A stretch of DNA of 64,000 nt from Coniella vitis (lineage: Eukaryota; Ascomycota; Sordariomycetes; Diaporthales; Schizoparmaceae), in assembly GCA_011317545.1 (NCBI GenBank), contig WUJK01000004.1, positions 2,604,001 to 2,668,000 of the forward strand, written 5' to 3'. The notes under the pieces are model-generated. The model was not told where the DNA came from, did not search any database, and worked only from the letters and a program-made list of their open reading frames with translations. Every line of letters begins with the position of its first letter. Within the stretch, counting starts at the first letter, position 1. The position numbers and the translations under genes are program-made. Positions 10,925 to 20,999 of this stretch are shown one piece after another.

Positions 10925-13198
10925 GTTGTTAATGTGTGTGACAATCTGTGTTGTGTATCTGTTCAAATGACCGGACCAAGAAAACAAAAAAGCTCGGGAG
11001 TATCAACGAAAGGAAGCCCGCGCGGCGGGTTGCGAACAGAACGAAGGGCACACGGCGTATTGTCGAGAAAGCGAATGAACGGGCACGAAACCAAGTCGGG
11101 CCTTGCTGTGAAGGAGGAGGAGGAGGATGCTACATTCTGCGAAGCATCATGAGGAGGCCGGGGGGCCTTTATAATCTCCATCATTTCGAGAAATGAAATG
11201 GCTTCTTTCGTGGAGATGGTCCTAATCTTGTCACACCTAGTTTCCGCTGGCTCTCTTGACGACTAGCAAGCCCAGTGGAGCCTCGTACATGGCATAGTTC
11301 GATTACTTGAAACGCGCCTGGACAGGCGACGGAGAGGCTCGAGAGGTGCTACGGCACATTGACGCAGCCGATCAACTGTCGCGTATCTCTAGGCTGCGCA
11401 GGCTGCGGTACGTGAGCCCCTCGGCCCCGCCTTGCCCGCTTGAGCAGTCTAGAGTCGTTAGCTCTTTGAGCACCGAGCGCTCGGGGCTGTGCCATCTTCT
11501 TAGCTGGTGCTCTTCCTGAGCAGACCGTCTCTCCAGATGTGTGGGCCTCGGGAGCAACGAGCCGATGGAGGCGCTGCTGGTCGAATTAGGGGCACCAGTG
11601 TGTGGTGAGTTGGAGGTTGGGTGCTCGATGTGCTGCGAAGACACAGGCCGAGATATCGATCCCAAAATGCCCATGCTAAGTGCGTTATGCTGGCCGTCTG
11701 TCTCACCAGTCGACTGCTTGGCCGCTGGCATATGAGCCAGTAAAACACCGCCGTGTGCGTTTCTTGACCATGGCAAGGCATCGCATCTGCGAATCGCGAG
11801 AAACACCGACACCAACCGAGCGTAGACAGTTTGTTTCTTGGTCGTTGAAAGGATACGGGGCAGGAAACAAAAACCGTGCCGAAGCCGTGCGCGCTTCCAG
11901 CGTGTCCGAGCATTACGGACCATGGCTACGACTGGCCGCATCCTAGGCCAACCTTGGCAGCCACATCGAGGCGGGCGAGTCAGTGTAATAGTGCTACCAC
12001 TTGTGCCGTTTTGCCAAGCATACCAGGAGGAAGGAGCATCTGCCACCCATGTGTTGCTTGGTAGTGGCCTGGCACCCTGCCGAGACCGCGTGCCAGGCGG
12101 CCATGCTTGCTTGATGAGCCCATCTTCTGATGTTGGCATGTTTGGCGTCCGGCGAGAGTGGCTGAACATTTCGTAGAAGCATTCTTGAGCATCACCGCGA
12201 ACAGACACTATCCGCCGCCTTGGCGCCAAAGACGACTGTGGGGTGGGTGTTCGTTTGGCGGCGCATTCTCATGGCAAGAAGGTCGGAAGACTTCAGGAAT
12301 CGCTGACGTCTGGCAACACTTGCACCAACACGGCCAGCCAGGTCAATCATGCCTGATCACCAGACAGGCTAAACTTAGACTTCCTAGGGCGTCCGTACGC
12401 CAGGTTCAGAATATTTGCGCTCGGACCATATCGAGTTCATAGCACTTTGGGCTTCCCTCTCAGCCAGCGGAGAAGACGGCAACGGCGCAGTCAGGGCAGA
12501 GGGGTGCATTGGTGAACACGAGAGATAGTGCGACAGGAAAGATGCTCGTGCTTGGAGGTTGTATATAGTAGATAGAAGCGCAAACCTAGACCCTTCCCCT
12601 AGGCAAGGTACGGTTTGAATGTCGCTCAATGCGACTACATAGTAGGCCTCTCTGCACCAATAGTCAACCATTCCCTGCCCTTCATCCTATAGAAGCCATT
12701 TCCATAAACGCGATCCATGTCCGACAGGCATGCGCCAGAGAGGGGTTGCGCGGTGGCAACCAGGTTGCAACGATATGTACAAGCCAACACGAGATATGCC
12801 GTAGAGAAGTTTTTGCGCCAGCATGAAATACTCAAATTCTATGAGCGAGAGACTCTTCAGCAGAAAGTCCCATCATTTTCCATGCAGTGATGATAATTCG
12901 CCGATTCTCCCCTCGAGCGCAACTCTAAATCTGGGTTTTCACAACGAATCACAAGGCGAGCATGTGCCACATTCTGGTGATGGGTGGTTGATTTTTTTTC
13001 TTCTTCTTTTCTGTGTTGCTCCCTCTGCCCCTCGTTCTCTTTCACTCTCTTTTGTCGAAGAATCTTGCGTCTGGCCAGCCTGGTGTGAGAGGGTCCCGTT
13101 TCCATGAAGATGTACATGTTCTAACACATGAGAGTCGAAGACGGCGAACCTATCTTTCAGCTGGGCAAATATGTCCGCCAAGACCAATCTTCTCCTTC
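10925..13198. other. Intergenic, laccase promoter side
   Basis: This 2.27 kb holds the upstream region of the laccase gene and the 3' side of the MGR2 gene. A 265-285 codon open frame on the minus strand (11372-12229) has an unusual composition rich in Arg, Trp and Cys, no ATG at its start and no recognisable domain; I do not call it a gene. A GGA-repeat (GGAGGAGGAGGAGG) lies near 11113. Nothing else stands out. Confidence 0.5.
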
Positions 13199-13779
13199 TC
13201 AGGAATCGCTGCGTCTTGGGAAGGGGGCGCGGTGAGATGCGGCTATGATTATCGGAGAGCGTCGCGAGTTTGCGTAGGCTTGTTGGACAATGGGCGATGC
13301 GTCGCTCCGGATCACGCTACCGACGGACATGAAAAAGCTAGAGGGGAAGCGTCGTCTGTCAGTCGTCTGCCACCGCAGCTGAGCAAGCGGGAAAGTAATG
13401 CATACCCAAACGTCGCCCCAGATGCGCCCATGAATTGTCCCAACGTCCTCATTATGCCGTTGGGCCCGGCGCCATATCGGAAAATGCTAACGGTTCCTGG
13501 AAACAGTGTCAGGACTGTCGGGCAAGTCGAGATGGGACGGAACTCATCGCGTACCGTAGATGAAGCCAATAATGACACCAACAGCTAGAGTGAGTGGAAA
13601 CTAGATCAGCCTCTTGCAGTATGCGATAGGCATGGGGAAACCTACTGCCGCCCATCATGGCACCCATCTTGGCTGCTTCAAGTTAGCCATGCTGTGGCCT
13701 GGAGCACGAGCAGGAGGGGAAGGGTACCCTTTTCGATGTTGGAGGGGCCTGCGTGGCCATGGTTGACTGGCACTGGCAT
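13199..13779 (-). CDS. MGR2: Mgr2/Romo1 homologue, TIM23 complex subunit
   Basis: Five small exons: 13779-13728, 13675-13646, 13584-13555, 13496-13406, 13337-13199, each flanked by GT..AG with correct phase, giving 113 aa, the length I recall for yeast Mgr2. The joined product reads EKAAKMGAMMGG, TVGVIIGFIYGTVSIFRYG, AGPNGIMRTLGQFMGASG and ATFGFFMSVGSVIRSD in order: two membrane hairpin helices with glycine zippers, typical of Mgr2/Romo1. The family lines the lateral gate of the inner-membrane TIM23 translocase and controls release of preproteins into the membrane. The four introns are 46-68 bp and the internal exons as short as 30 bp, so ORF-based prediction misses it. The C-terminal 25 residues after IRSD are basic and poorly conserved; an extra intron there cannot be excluded. 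Start is the first in-frame ATG (13779). Confidence 0.88.
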
Positions 13780-14510
13780 GTTTGCTGTAGTGGTAGTATA
13801 CAGGTCTGGTGCTGGATTGAAGCAGATGCTGCTGTAAGTATAGCCTGATTGACTCTGAATAAAATCAGAAGCTTGGACTTTCCTTTGACTTTGAGGTGGA
13901 GCATGTATGGGGGTGACGAAATAGCCTCCACCCACATAGTAAGTGGCTAGGATGTACTCTGTACTATGTGCAGTCGACCCGTGTCAAGCCACAGCTGCTT
14001 ATCCCTGCGAGACCAAATTTATCCTGCGGCTTGCCTGCCTGCTTCCCATGTGGCTTTACATAGCACATAGCAGTATGTACCTATGCACCTAGGTCACAGT
14101 ACTATGTACATAGTACTATGTAGTGTTCGAGTCCTTTATCGGGCATGGGCAGATAAGCTACTAATGTTTTGTGGCAGAGTGCAGGTCGCAGGCTTGGAAG
14201 TGTGGGAGGATGGAGTCGGCCGCAATCTGCTCATAAACCTTTACTTGCTGACCATGTACTTGCCTGTGATGACCTGCTACGCTAATGCAGAGTGATAATC
14301 TAATTCATCTGGTTTGCGTCTCCTTTCTTTAGCTGTCAAACTGTGCATGTTCATTATATCAGCCACTATTCTGGAGCCTTTGTAGATTAGGTGCCATCGG
14401 CAAGCCCCTGGGGCACAAGTTGTCCAGTGCAGCGGCAGTGCGTGGGCACTCCCTAGAAGATAGCACTAAGAGCCTAGCCTGTCCTGCCAGCCATTCCTAC
14501 GTGCTCTGCT

Positions 14511-14544
<34 letters not shown>

Positions 14545-15245
14545 TGGCATTGCTGACAGAGCATCCGCTGCTGCCACTATGTACAGTGGCCTGAGTGGTT
14601 GCAACTTTGCTGCAACACACCCTGACACCGACACCGTTGTCATTGTCGCTTCTCTACAGTGCAACTTTAGCATCTTCATTCCTGCTTCGCAGCCCCCATC
14701 GACTACACACGGCCTCCTGCCACCGACATCTTTGGTAAGTTGACCGTGTGCACTGCAACACCAAAGCAACTATCATCACCATCCACTTTGCTGTGCGGCT
14801 CCTGCGCTGGCCTCCATTTCCAGCGCCCTACCCGCCGTCTCTGCCCTTGTCCCGCCGCCGATTACCTCAGGGCTAAAAAGGCTAACGTCCGCGTCCTCTC
14901 CACTTGCAGCGCCATCCACCGGCCCAGCATCTGCACACGACGCAGCCCCGTGCTTGCTGCCGTTTTTATTTCCTCCAACCATCACTACCAGCCCAGCTCT
15001 GCCTTGGCGACGCGCGCGCGCCCTGTCTCTTTCTTTCTCTCTCGCACACACTCGCACTTTCTCGCTTCCTCTTCGCCCAGTCGCGACACAAGCCGGGGCT
15101 TCTCATCGGGGCGAGACGACAATCTGCAACAGCCCACAACACTGCTCCTGTCGTCACGGTCTGCTCTGCGACGCCTTGATCTCGGCCCCTCTCTCGTCCC
15201 CAGCCCTGTATTCTCGCCCGCTGCACGTGTCCGCCAACCGACCTC
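13780..15245. other. Intergenic, divergent between MGR2 and FHA gene
   Basis: This gap holds the MGR2 promoter and the long pyrimidine-rich 5' leader of the FHA gene. It contains the palindromic ACTATGTACATAGT motif at 14101-14114, part of a longer AGTACTATGT repeat unit at 14098-14124, and an AGCC tetranucleotide microsatellite at about 14511-14544. No gene supported. Confidence 0.6.
14511..14544. repeat. (AGCC)n microsatellite
   Basis: About eight tandem AGCC units upstream of the FHA gene. Such a tetranucleotide run is length-variable in many fungi. Confidence 0.9.
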
Positions 15246-17609
15246 ATGACTGCTGTCGCCAGTCCTCCCAGCTTTGCAAACATCAATCGGTCGGCATGGG
15301 GGCTTAACGGCAGCCAATCTCTCAATTCGACAGTGAGCTCGGACGACGTCAGAGGTGTTTTGATGCCGCGAAAGACCCTCTCGAGAACAAACTCGGCCTC
15401 CTCCATCTCCTCCAACTCCTCCATCTCCTCGTCGTCCACCGCTGTCAGTAGCACAAACGGCCAAGCCAACGGCGTTGCTGTTCTATCCACACCAGGCGAG
15501 CTTGGCGGCTGGCCCAATGCTGCTCCACGAAAAAGACCACAGGGAAAAGGGCAGTGGAACGCTCCAAGAGTCGAAAACGGCACCGAGTTGGGGCGCATGC
15601 CCGCTGGTCGGCCTCAGAACGGCTTGAACGGTGCCTCTACTAACCCACCGGCACCTCTACTCCAGTCATCTGTCCAGATGGCGCCGCAACGGCCGGTCGG
15701 TGAGCCCTTGGCCCCCGGGCAGCCAGTGCTCTACCTTTTGTCGCTCAACGGAACCTTTGAGAGGAAGACGATTCAGGTGCCATTCTATCCCGAAACGCTA
15801 CGTGTCGGAAGGCAAACCAACAACAAGACGATACCCACCCCTGTGAATGGTTTCTTTGACAGTAAGGTGCTGTCAAGGCAGCACGCAGAGATATGGGCAG
15901 ACCGTCAAGGCAAGATTTGGATACGCGACGTTAAATCGTCCAATGGCACCTTTGTCAATGGCACGCGACTATCACCAGAGAACCGCGAATCAGAGCCCCA
16001 TGAGCTCTCGACCTCGGATCACCTCGAACTGGGCATAGACATTGTTAGCGAGGACCAGAAATCGGTGGTGCATCACAAAGTGGCTGCCAAAGTCGAACAC
16101 GCCGGGTTTCCCAACCCTTCCAACAACCTGTTAGATATGAACTTTGGCGATTTGGATCCGACCAATAGTGGTATGATGATGCCTCAGGCTGGTGGGGTGC
16201 CTTTCAGAGGCCGGACTGGTAGTCAGGCTTCGGCTAGTACTAATGGTCGCGGCCTGCCTGGCACGGCAGCGCAAATGATGAATGCTCAGACTAATGGCAT
16301 GGTTTTCAATAACCGCACTTTTATTAATACCCATCCCACTGCAGAATTAATTGTCAAGAAGTTACGAGTGAGTGCCCCCTTTCCGTACAAGAGCGACTGC
16401 GATACTTGTGCTTTCAGGTCGGCTGACACAGCTATTCAGAATGAAATGCGAAATGCCCGCCAGCAGGCACAGGATTTGTCTCGTACTGGCAAATTTCTGG
16501 ATGCTCTGTTATCCAATGAGGACATCAAGAATCAAGAAAAGATGGATATTCCTGAGCCTCCCAAAGCACCAGTTCTTAATGGCAATAATAATCTATCCTT
16601 CCGGTCCGACGCAAAGGCACGATTTCCTGATCCACCGGCTCCCCCACCGCAACAGCCGTTGCCTGAGAAGCCTGATGCTGCTAGAGGCCAGGCCGATGTG
16701 CCGTCCCTGAAACGCGCAACGACGGAACGGCCAAAACCCAGCCCTGCGAGCTCATCGCCTGTTCGACAGGACAATCTGAGCCAGATTATTCAATTAACCG
16801 AAGCGCTCAATAGCGCTAAGCGCGAAATTGACAACCAGACGATCAAAATGCGGGATTTGGAGGAAATGCTTCAACGAGAGAGAGAAGCACGAGAAGCCGC
16901 GGAGGAGCTCGCCAAGCGTTTGGAGGGTGACGTTCAGCTGCGCACTCAAGAGCAGGCAGCCGCGCAGAGCGAAGACAAGACGCTGGAGGAGGCGTTTGAA
17001 CCGTCGCCAGAGACTGGTTCTACCAGCTCTCGTTCGACAGAAGAGCATGCACCCACACCGACTCCAGCAGGCGACGAGAGGACGATGTTCTTGCAGTCAC
17101 AAATTGACCACATGATGTCGGAAATGAAGGGCTTGAGGGATCAAGTCGACATGTACAAGAAGCAGGCCGAGCAAGTGACACTAGAGCGGGATGCCGACCG
17201 CAAGACTTTGGCGGAAATGGTGCGCCAGATCCGGCAAAAGGATGAAGAAGCAGCACGACTGCGAGCTGAGGCGCAAGCGCGCGCTCGCACACGTTCACGG
17301 TCCAAGGACAGAGACTCGTGCTCAACCGGTCCAGTCGATAGGAATCCCAGCAGAGGCCGACCGGCGTCGAACCGTGGTGAATCAAATATCGACAGCATTT
17401 CTGAAGATTCGCTTGACGGGAATCCGACGTTGTCGCGCGCGAATACCATTACCCCCACCACCCGATCACCGTCCAAACGAACAATCTCCAGTAAGGCGGT
17501 TACGGAAACACTTCCCTATGCATCCATGGTCGGCGTCGTCTTGATAGGTATGGGCCTTATGGCCTATATTAACGGGTGGCAACCTCAACCTCGCCTACCG
17601 GATCGGTGA
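15246..17609 (+). CDS. FHA-domain tail-anchored protein, SLMAP/Far9-like (STRIPAK)
   Basis: The open frame reads through as 787 aa, but I infer an in-frame 72 bp intron at 16368-16439 (donor GTGAGT, branch-like CTGAC, acceptor ATTCAG). Removing it gives 763 aa and restores a heptad-like segment, VKKLRNEMRNARQQAQDL. Order: Ser/Asn-rich N-terminus (1-150); FHA domain about 160-265 with GRQ, SRQHAEI and SSNGTFVNG, the phosphothreonine-binding residues; linker; coiled coils at about 515-570 and 625-680 (unspliced numbering); Arg/Ser-rich stretch; and a C-terminal hydrophobic helix (SMVGVVLIGMGLMAYING) 11 residues from the end. This architecture matches SLMAP, yeast Far9/Far10 and Neurospora HAM-4, which tether the STRIPAK phosphatase-kinase complex to the ER or nuclear envelope and affect cell fusion and development. 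The paralogue-level assignment is by architecture only. Confidence 0.8.
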   Translation: MTAVASPPSFANINRSAWGLNGSQSLNSTVSSDDVRGVLMPRKTLSRTNSASSISSNSSISSSSTAVSSTNGQANGVAVLSTPGELGGWPNAAPRKRPQGKGQWNAPRVENGTELGRMPAGRPQNGLNGASTNPPAPLLQSSVQMAPQRPVGEPLAPGQPVLYLLSLNGTFERKTIQVPFYPETLRVGRQTNNKTIPTPVNGFFDSKVLSRQHAEIWADRQGKIWIRDVKSSNGTFVNGTRLSPENRESEPHELSTSDHLELGIDIVSEDQKSVVHHKVAAKVEHAGFPNPSNNLLDMNFGDLDPTNSGMMMPQAGGVPFRGRTGSQASASTNGRGLPGTAAQMMNAQTNGMVFNNRTFINTHPTAELIVKKLRVSAPFPYKSDCDTCAFRSADTAIQNEMRNARQQAQDLSRTGKFLDALLSNEDIKNQEKMDIPEPPKAPVLNGNNNLSFRSDAKARFPDPPAPPPQQPLPEKPDAARGQADVPSLKRATTERPKPSPASSSPVRQDNLSQIIQLTEALNSAKREIDNQTIKMRDLEEMLQREREAREAAEELAKRLEGDVQLRTQEQAAAQSEDKTLEEAFEPSPETGSTSSRSTEEHAPTPTPAGDERTMFLQSQIDHMMSEMKGLRDQVDMYKKQAEQVTLERDADRKTLAEMVRQIRQKDEEAARLRAEAQARARTRSRSKDRDSCSTGPVDRNPSRGRPASNRGESNIDSISEDSLDGNPTLSRANTITPTTRSPSKRTISSKAVTETLPYASMVGVVLIGMGLMAYINGWQPQPRLPDR

Positions 17610-19314
17610 GAACCTGGATTCGGATCGTTCCGTCTCCGCTGATGGCGCTTATGGGGAGGGTCAAATCAATTCAATCCATTTAGGACGGAAGGGCACCAAA
17701 AGGGCGTGAGGCCTAGGACACAAAAAAGCTCTCTCGTTGTCATTATGAACAAACACAGCATCCAGTGTACAATTTTTTATCTCTTTTTTCTTTTCCCTCC
17801 CTCCTTGTTGGGGTTTGTCTCTCTTCGTTTCAGTGCAGCTGGCATTTTCAGGAGCAGCCACAGGTGGTAATTCGGTTCATCAATGATAATTGTTTTATGG
17901 CCAGAATCAGCGACTCTGATGGGTGACGTCTTTCGGTGCAGCTGGGCACATATAATACAGGACAAACCTGTGAGATGCTCCAGCTGCTTGTGAGGTTGTT
18001 GGTAAATGATGAAGAGTTCTCATGTGTACAATGCAATAGTGTATATGGGAAACTTCCGTCTGTCTGAACAGCATGTAGCGATTACCGCAGCAATGGAAGC
18101 AGTTCATAAGCCTCAGGTTGTCTTGTATATTAGTCAACAGGCACTTCAAGGACACTGAGGCCTGGGCAAGTGTGGGTAAGTCGGCTGGATGTCTGTACTA
18201 CAGCACTGGTGGTTTTTATCTTCTGCAGACAATAATGTAACATTATATTACTCGGGAATCTCCTTCTCCGTACTCCTCCCAAGCTCTTACGACACAGGAT
18301 TCCTTTTTCCTGCTGGTTGGTCGACCGCTCTGATGAGTATTCTGCAATAGAACGTAATGCCATTGCCTCAGAATGCGCTCATAGATAGTAATATAGAGTG
18401 GTCATGGCATCATGGTGCTTTGCTGATATCTCAAATCTTGATCGATTGTACCATACCATACTCTTGAAAATTGAAGGCATCAGATACCTAGGTACAAACC
18501 GGAATCTAGTAGTAGCAAGCGAGCAAGCAAGCAACCCATTGCTAGAGACGGAGAATAGTACTTGGTGACATACCGACTCATCCTTGTCACTTGTATGCTT
18601 TTAGCGCAACGCTTCAGAATATACTATGTATAATATAATACGTGGAAGCTCACGTGGACGGTTGGACCATATCATGGAAGAATACCAACCACCGTTGTAC
18701 ATGGTTACTATATGCAAATAATTCCAAGAAATACCCACAGTCTGGTGTTGTCATTATTATTTCCCACGGTTGACCGTGGTCCCTGTTTGCAAGTGGGTTT
18801 CCCCGCGCCGCCCCTCAATGTACTGAAGTATGTAAGTGCGCCAAAAAGGTGGCTTGTGCTTGCAACACCACCACGACGTCATCTCGACGCAGATGTGCAA
18901 AGAGCAACAGTTGCTACTATGTAATACTTTCTGCAAGCATTCCTCCGGAACATCTTCTCCCTTATACCCCATTTGCCCACACCGGCCGCCCGTGGTGATC
19001 CAGAACCCCCCAAAAATACATAGTAGAGACTCTGGTTTGGCCTAGCTCTGCGTCATTCCAGCTTACACAATGAGCTAAGTACCAGTTACCACAAACAGCA
19101 ACAACACTGATGTCACTTCCCTTCCTGACGGGAGCACCACTCCAAGCTTAAAATAAAGCTCGGAGCTCTCACAAAGGGAAGCCTTAAACACGTCTTTCTC
19201 TAACATACTCACAAACCACAAACACCCAAATACCCAAAAAGAACAATAATCAGCAACCTCCTCCTCCTCTTTCATCTTCCATCACTCCTCACTCATCGAC
19301 CACAAACCGCAACC
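17610..19314. other. Intergenic, no gene seen
   Basis: This 1.7 kb lies between two plus-strand genes. It is moderately AT-rich and includes a copy of the CTAGGTAC-type motif near 18487 and ACTATGTA near 18621. A pyrimidine/adenine-rich leader precedes the start at 19315 (CATCGACCACAAACCGCAACC). I find no frame with a recognisable product. Confidence 0.55.
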
Positions 19315-20574
19315 ATGATTCCCGCAAGAACCCTTACTCGCACTGCCCTCCCTCGAGCCGCCCGCTCGGCCCGTGTACCTCGCGCCCAGCAGCTCCGCCT
19401 CCAATCCACCACATCCTCCTCCTCCTCTTCAGCAGGCAGTGGCGCATCGTCCGGCCAGTCCCCCTACGTAGCAGGAGCCGTTGGCGGCCTGGCAGCCGGC
19501 GCCGTCCTCTACGGCGTTTACCTCGTCAGCCCCGCAGGCAAACTCTCGCGTTCCATCAACAAGACCTCCAAGGAGGCACAAAAGAAGTACAAGGAGGCCG
19601 CCACCAAGTTCCAGCAGTCGACGCCCGACGCTGAGCAAACCGTCAGCTACATCAAGGATCTGTGCTATAGCTACGTCGCCTGGCTGCCCGGTGGCCGCCA
19701 GTACATCGACACGGCTTTCAATGATTTGGAAAAGGTCCGCCGTAATCACAAGGACGAGGCAGATGCCATTCTCAAGGATGCCTATAACCGCTTCAAGGAG
19801 GTGAGCAAGGGCGGATTGAGCCTCGAAACGGCCCGCCGTGGGCTTGACGTCATTGCCGATGTCGCCAAGAGGGTTGCGGAGCTCGGTGGAGATGCCCTGG
19901 GTGATGTGCTCGACGAGCACCCGCAGGTCAAGGAGAAGTTTGGCGGCAGCTTGGACCAGCTCAAGCAGCTAGGCGACCAGTACGGCCCCGAGGCCAAGAA
20001 ACAGGTCGACGAGACGTGGAAGCAGCTGGCCGACATTGTCAAGGGCGGCTTCTCGGCCGAGAGCGTTTCCAAGGCCAAGAATCTCATCCAGGAAAAGACG
20101 GAGCAGGTTCAGAAGCTCGGTGAAGAGGCGTGGAAGAAGGGTCTCGAGGAGGCAAAGCCCTTGCTCGACAAGAACCCCAAGATCAAGGAGCTCATTGAGC
20201 AGAATGCCGATGCACTCAAGCAAGGCAACGCCAAGGAGCTCTTTGACAGGGCTCGCAACGCCATTAGCAGCGGACAGACGGGTGACCTCGAGTCGTATGT
20301 CAACCAGGCTGTCGACAAGGCCAAGTCCAAGGGCTCCAAGGTCGCCAAGGCCGCCGGTGGCAGCGGCTTGGGACTCGAGCAATACCTTGACCAGCTCCCC
20401 AACGGAAGCGAGATCCTGCCCAAGTTGCAGCAGCTGAAGGAGGTTGCCGAGAAGCACACCGACGAAAGCGAGAAGCTGGTCAAGGAGACACTGCAGGAGC
20501 TCAAACAGGTCCTGGAGGGCAAGTCTGAGGAGGCAAAGAAGATCCTCGACAAGGCTAAGCAGGAGTCAAAGTAA
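19315..20574 (+). CDS. Mitochondrial membrane-anchored amphipathic-helix protein
   Basis: A single frame of 419 aa with no recognised enzyme domain. Residues 1-32 are Arg/Ala/Thr-rich with no acidic residue, a strong mitochondrial presequence. After a Ser/Gly stretch, YVAGAVGGLAAGAVLYGVYLV (51-71) is one transmembrane helix. The remaining 340 residues are almost entirely charged amphipathic helix, with repeated Lys/Glu/Ala/Leu/Gln units such as KKQVDETWKQL, EKTEQVQKLGEEAWKKGL and VKETLQELKQVLEG, resembling LEA or apolipoprotein helices. An inner-membrane protein with a large soluble helical part is likely; which side it faces is not clear. It could organise membranes or protect proteins, but no function is known to me. 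The AUG context (CAACC-ATG) is good. The 3' region carries a perfect CAG/CTG palindrome at 20777-20796. Confidence 0.8.
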   Translation: MIPARTLTRTALPRAARSARVPRAQQLRLQSTTSSSSSSAGSGASSGQSPYVAGAVGGLAAGAVLYGVYLVSPAGKLSRSINKTSKEAQKKYKEAATKFQQSTPDAEQTVSYIKDLCYSYVAWLPGGRQYIDTAFNDLEKVRRNHKDEADAILKDAYNRFKEVSKGGLSLETARRGLDVIADVAKRVAELGGDALGDVLDEHPQVKEKFGGSLDQLKQLGDQYGPEAKKQVDETWKQLADIVKGGFSAESVSKAKNLIQEKTEQVQKLGEEAWKKGLEEAKPLLDKNPKIKELIEQNADALKQGNAKELFDRARNAISSGQTGDLESYVNQAVDKAKSKGSKVAKAAGGSGLGLEQYLDQLPNGSEILPKLQQLKEVAEKHTDESEKLVKETLQELKQVLEGKSEEAKKILDKAKQESK

Positions 20575-20999
20575 AAGGCGGGTTAGAGAAACCCGAGAGC
20601 GGCCTCTTTCTTGACTTTTTTTCTTTTTCTCCACGAGTAATTCTAATCATTGTTGTATATGTATGATGCGCACGATGCGCTTCGTGCAGCAAAGTTTGGC
20701 GTTCAAAAGGAAAGGGGTGTTGGGGATAGGCAGGCGGGTGCATACTCACTGGTTTAATGATAACAAAATTGCTGCCGCAGCAGCAGCTGCTGCTGCAGCA
20801 ACACACAAGATTTGCTTTTGTCTAGAAACATTCTCAAGTTTTGATAAATCGTAATCGTGACATTCGAGACTCCCTCTTGCTACTCTGTATATGAAAGCCA
20901 TACGCCAATCCATGCCTTGAAGATATCATCGCAAAATCCCACTGATCGCGTGTAAACAGTAAATGAGAAAGTGCTGATAGCCCTTGGTAACGTTTCGAC
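20575..20999. other. Short intergenic between convergent genes
   Basis: Terminators of the mitochondrial helical protein gene and of the amino acid transporter gene lie here. It contains the 20 bp perfect palindrome GCAGCAGCAGCTGCTGCTGC at 20777-20796, which could form a hairpin in the plus transcript's 3' UTR if transcription reads that far. Confidence 0.6.

Noticed and set aside
11372..12229. 285-codon open frame on the minus strand upstream of laccase
   Set aside because: No ATG at its start, odd composition (many Arg, Trp, Cys), no domain and no splice structure; chance openness in GC-balanced DNA is more likely.
16368..16417. 50 bp intron in the FHA gene ending at TTTCAG
   Set aside because: Splicing there shifts the frame and gives a stop within three codons; the 72 bp intron ending at 16439 keeps frame and coiled coil.
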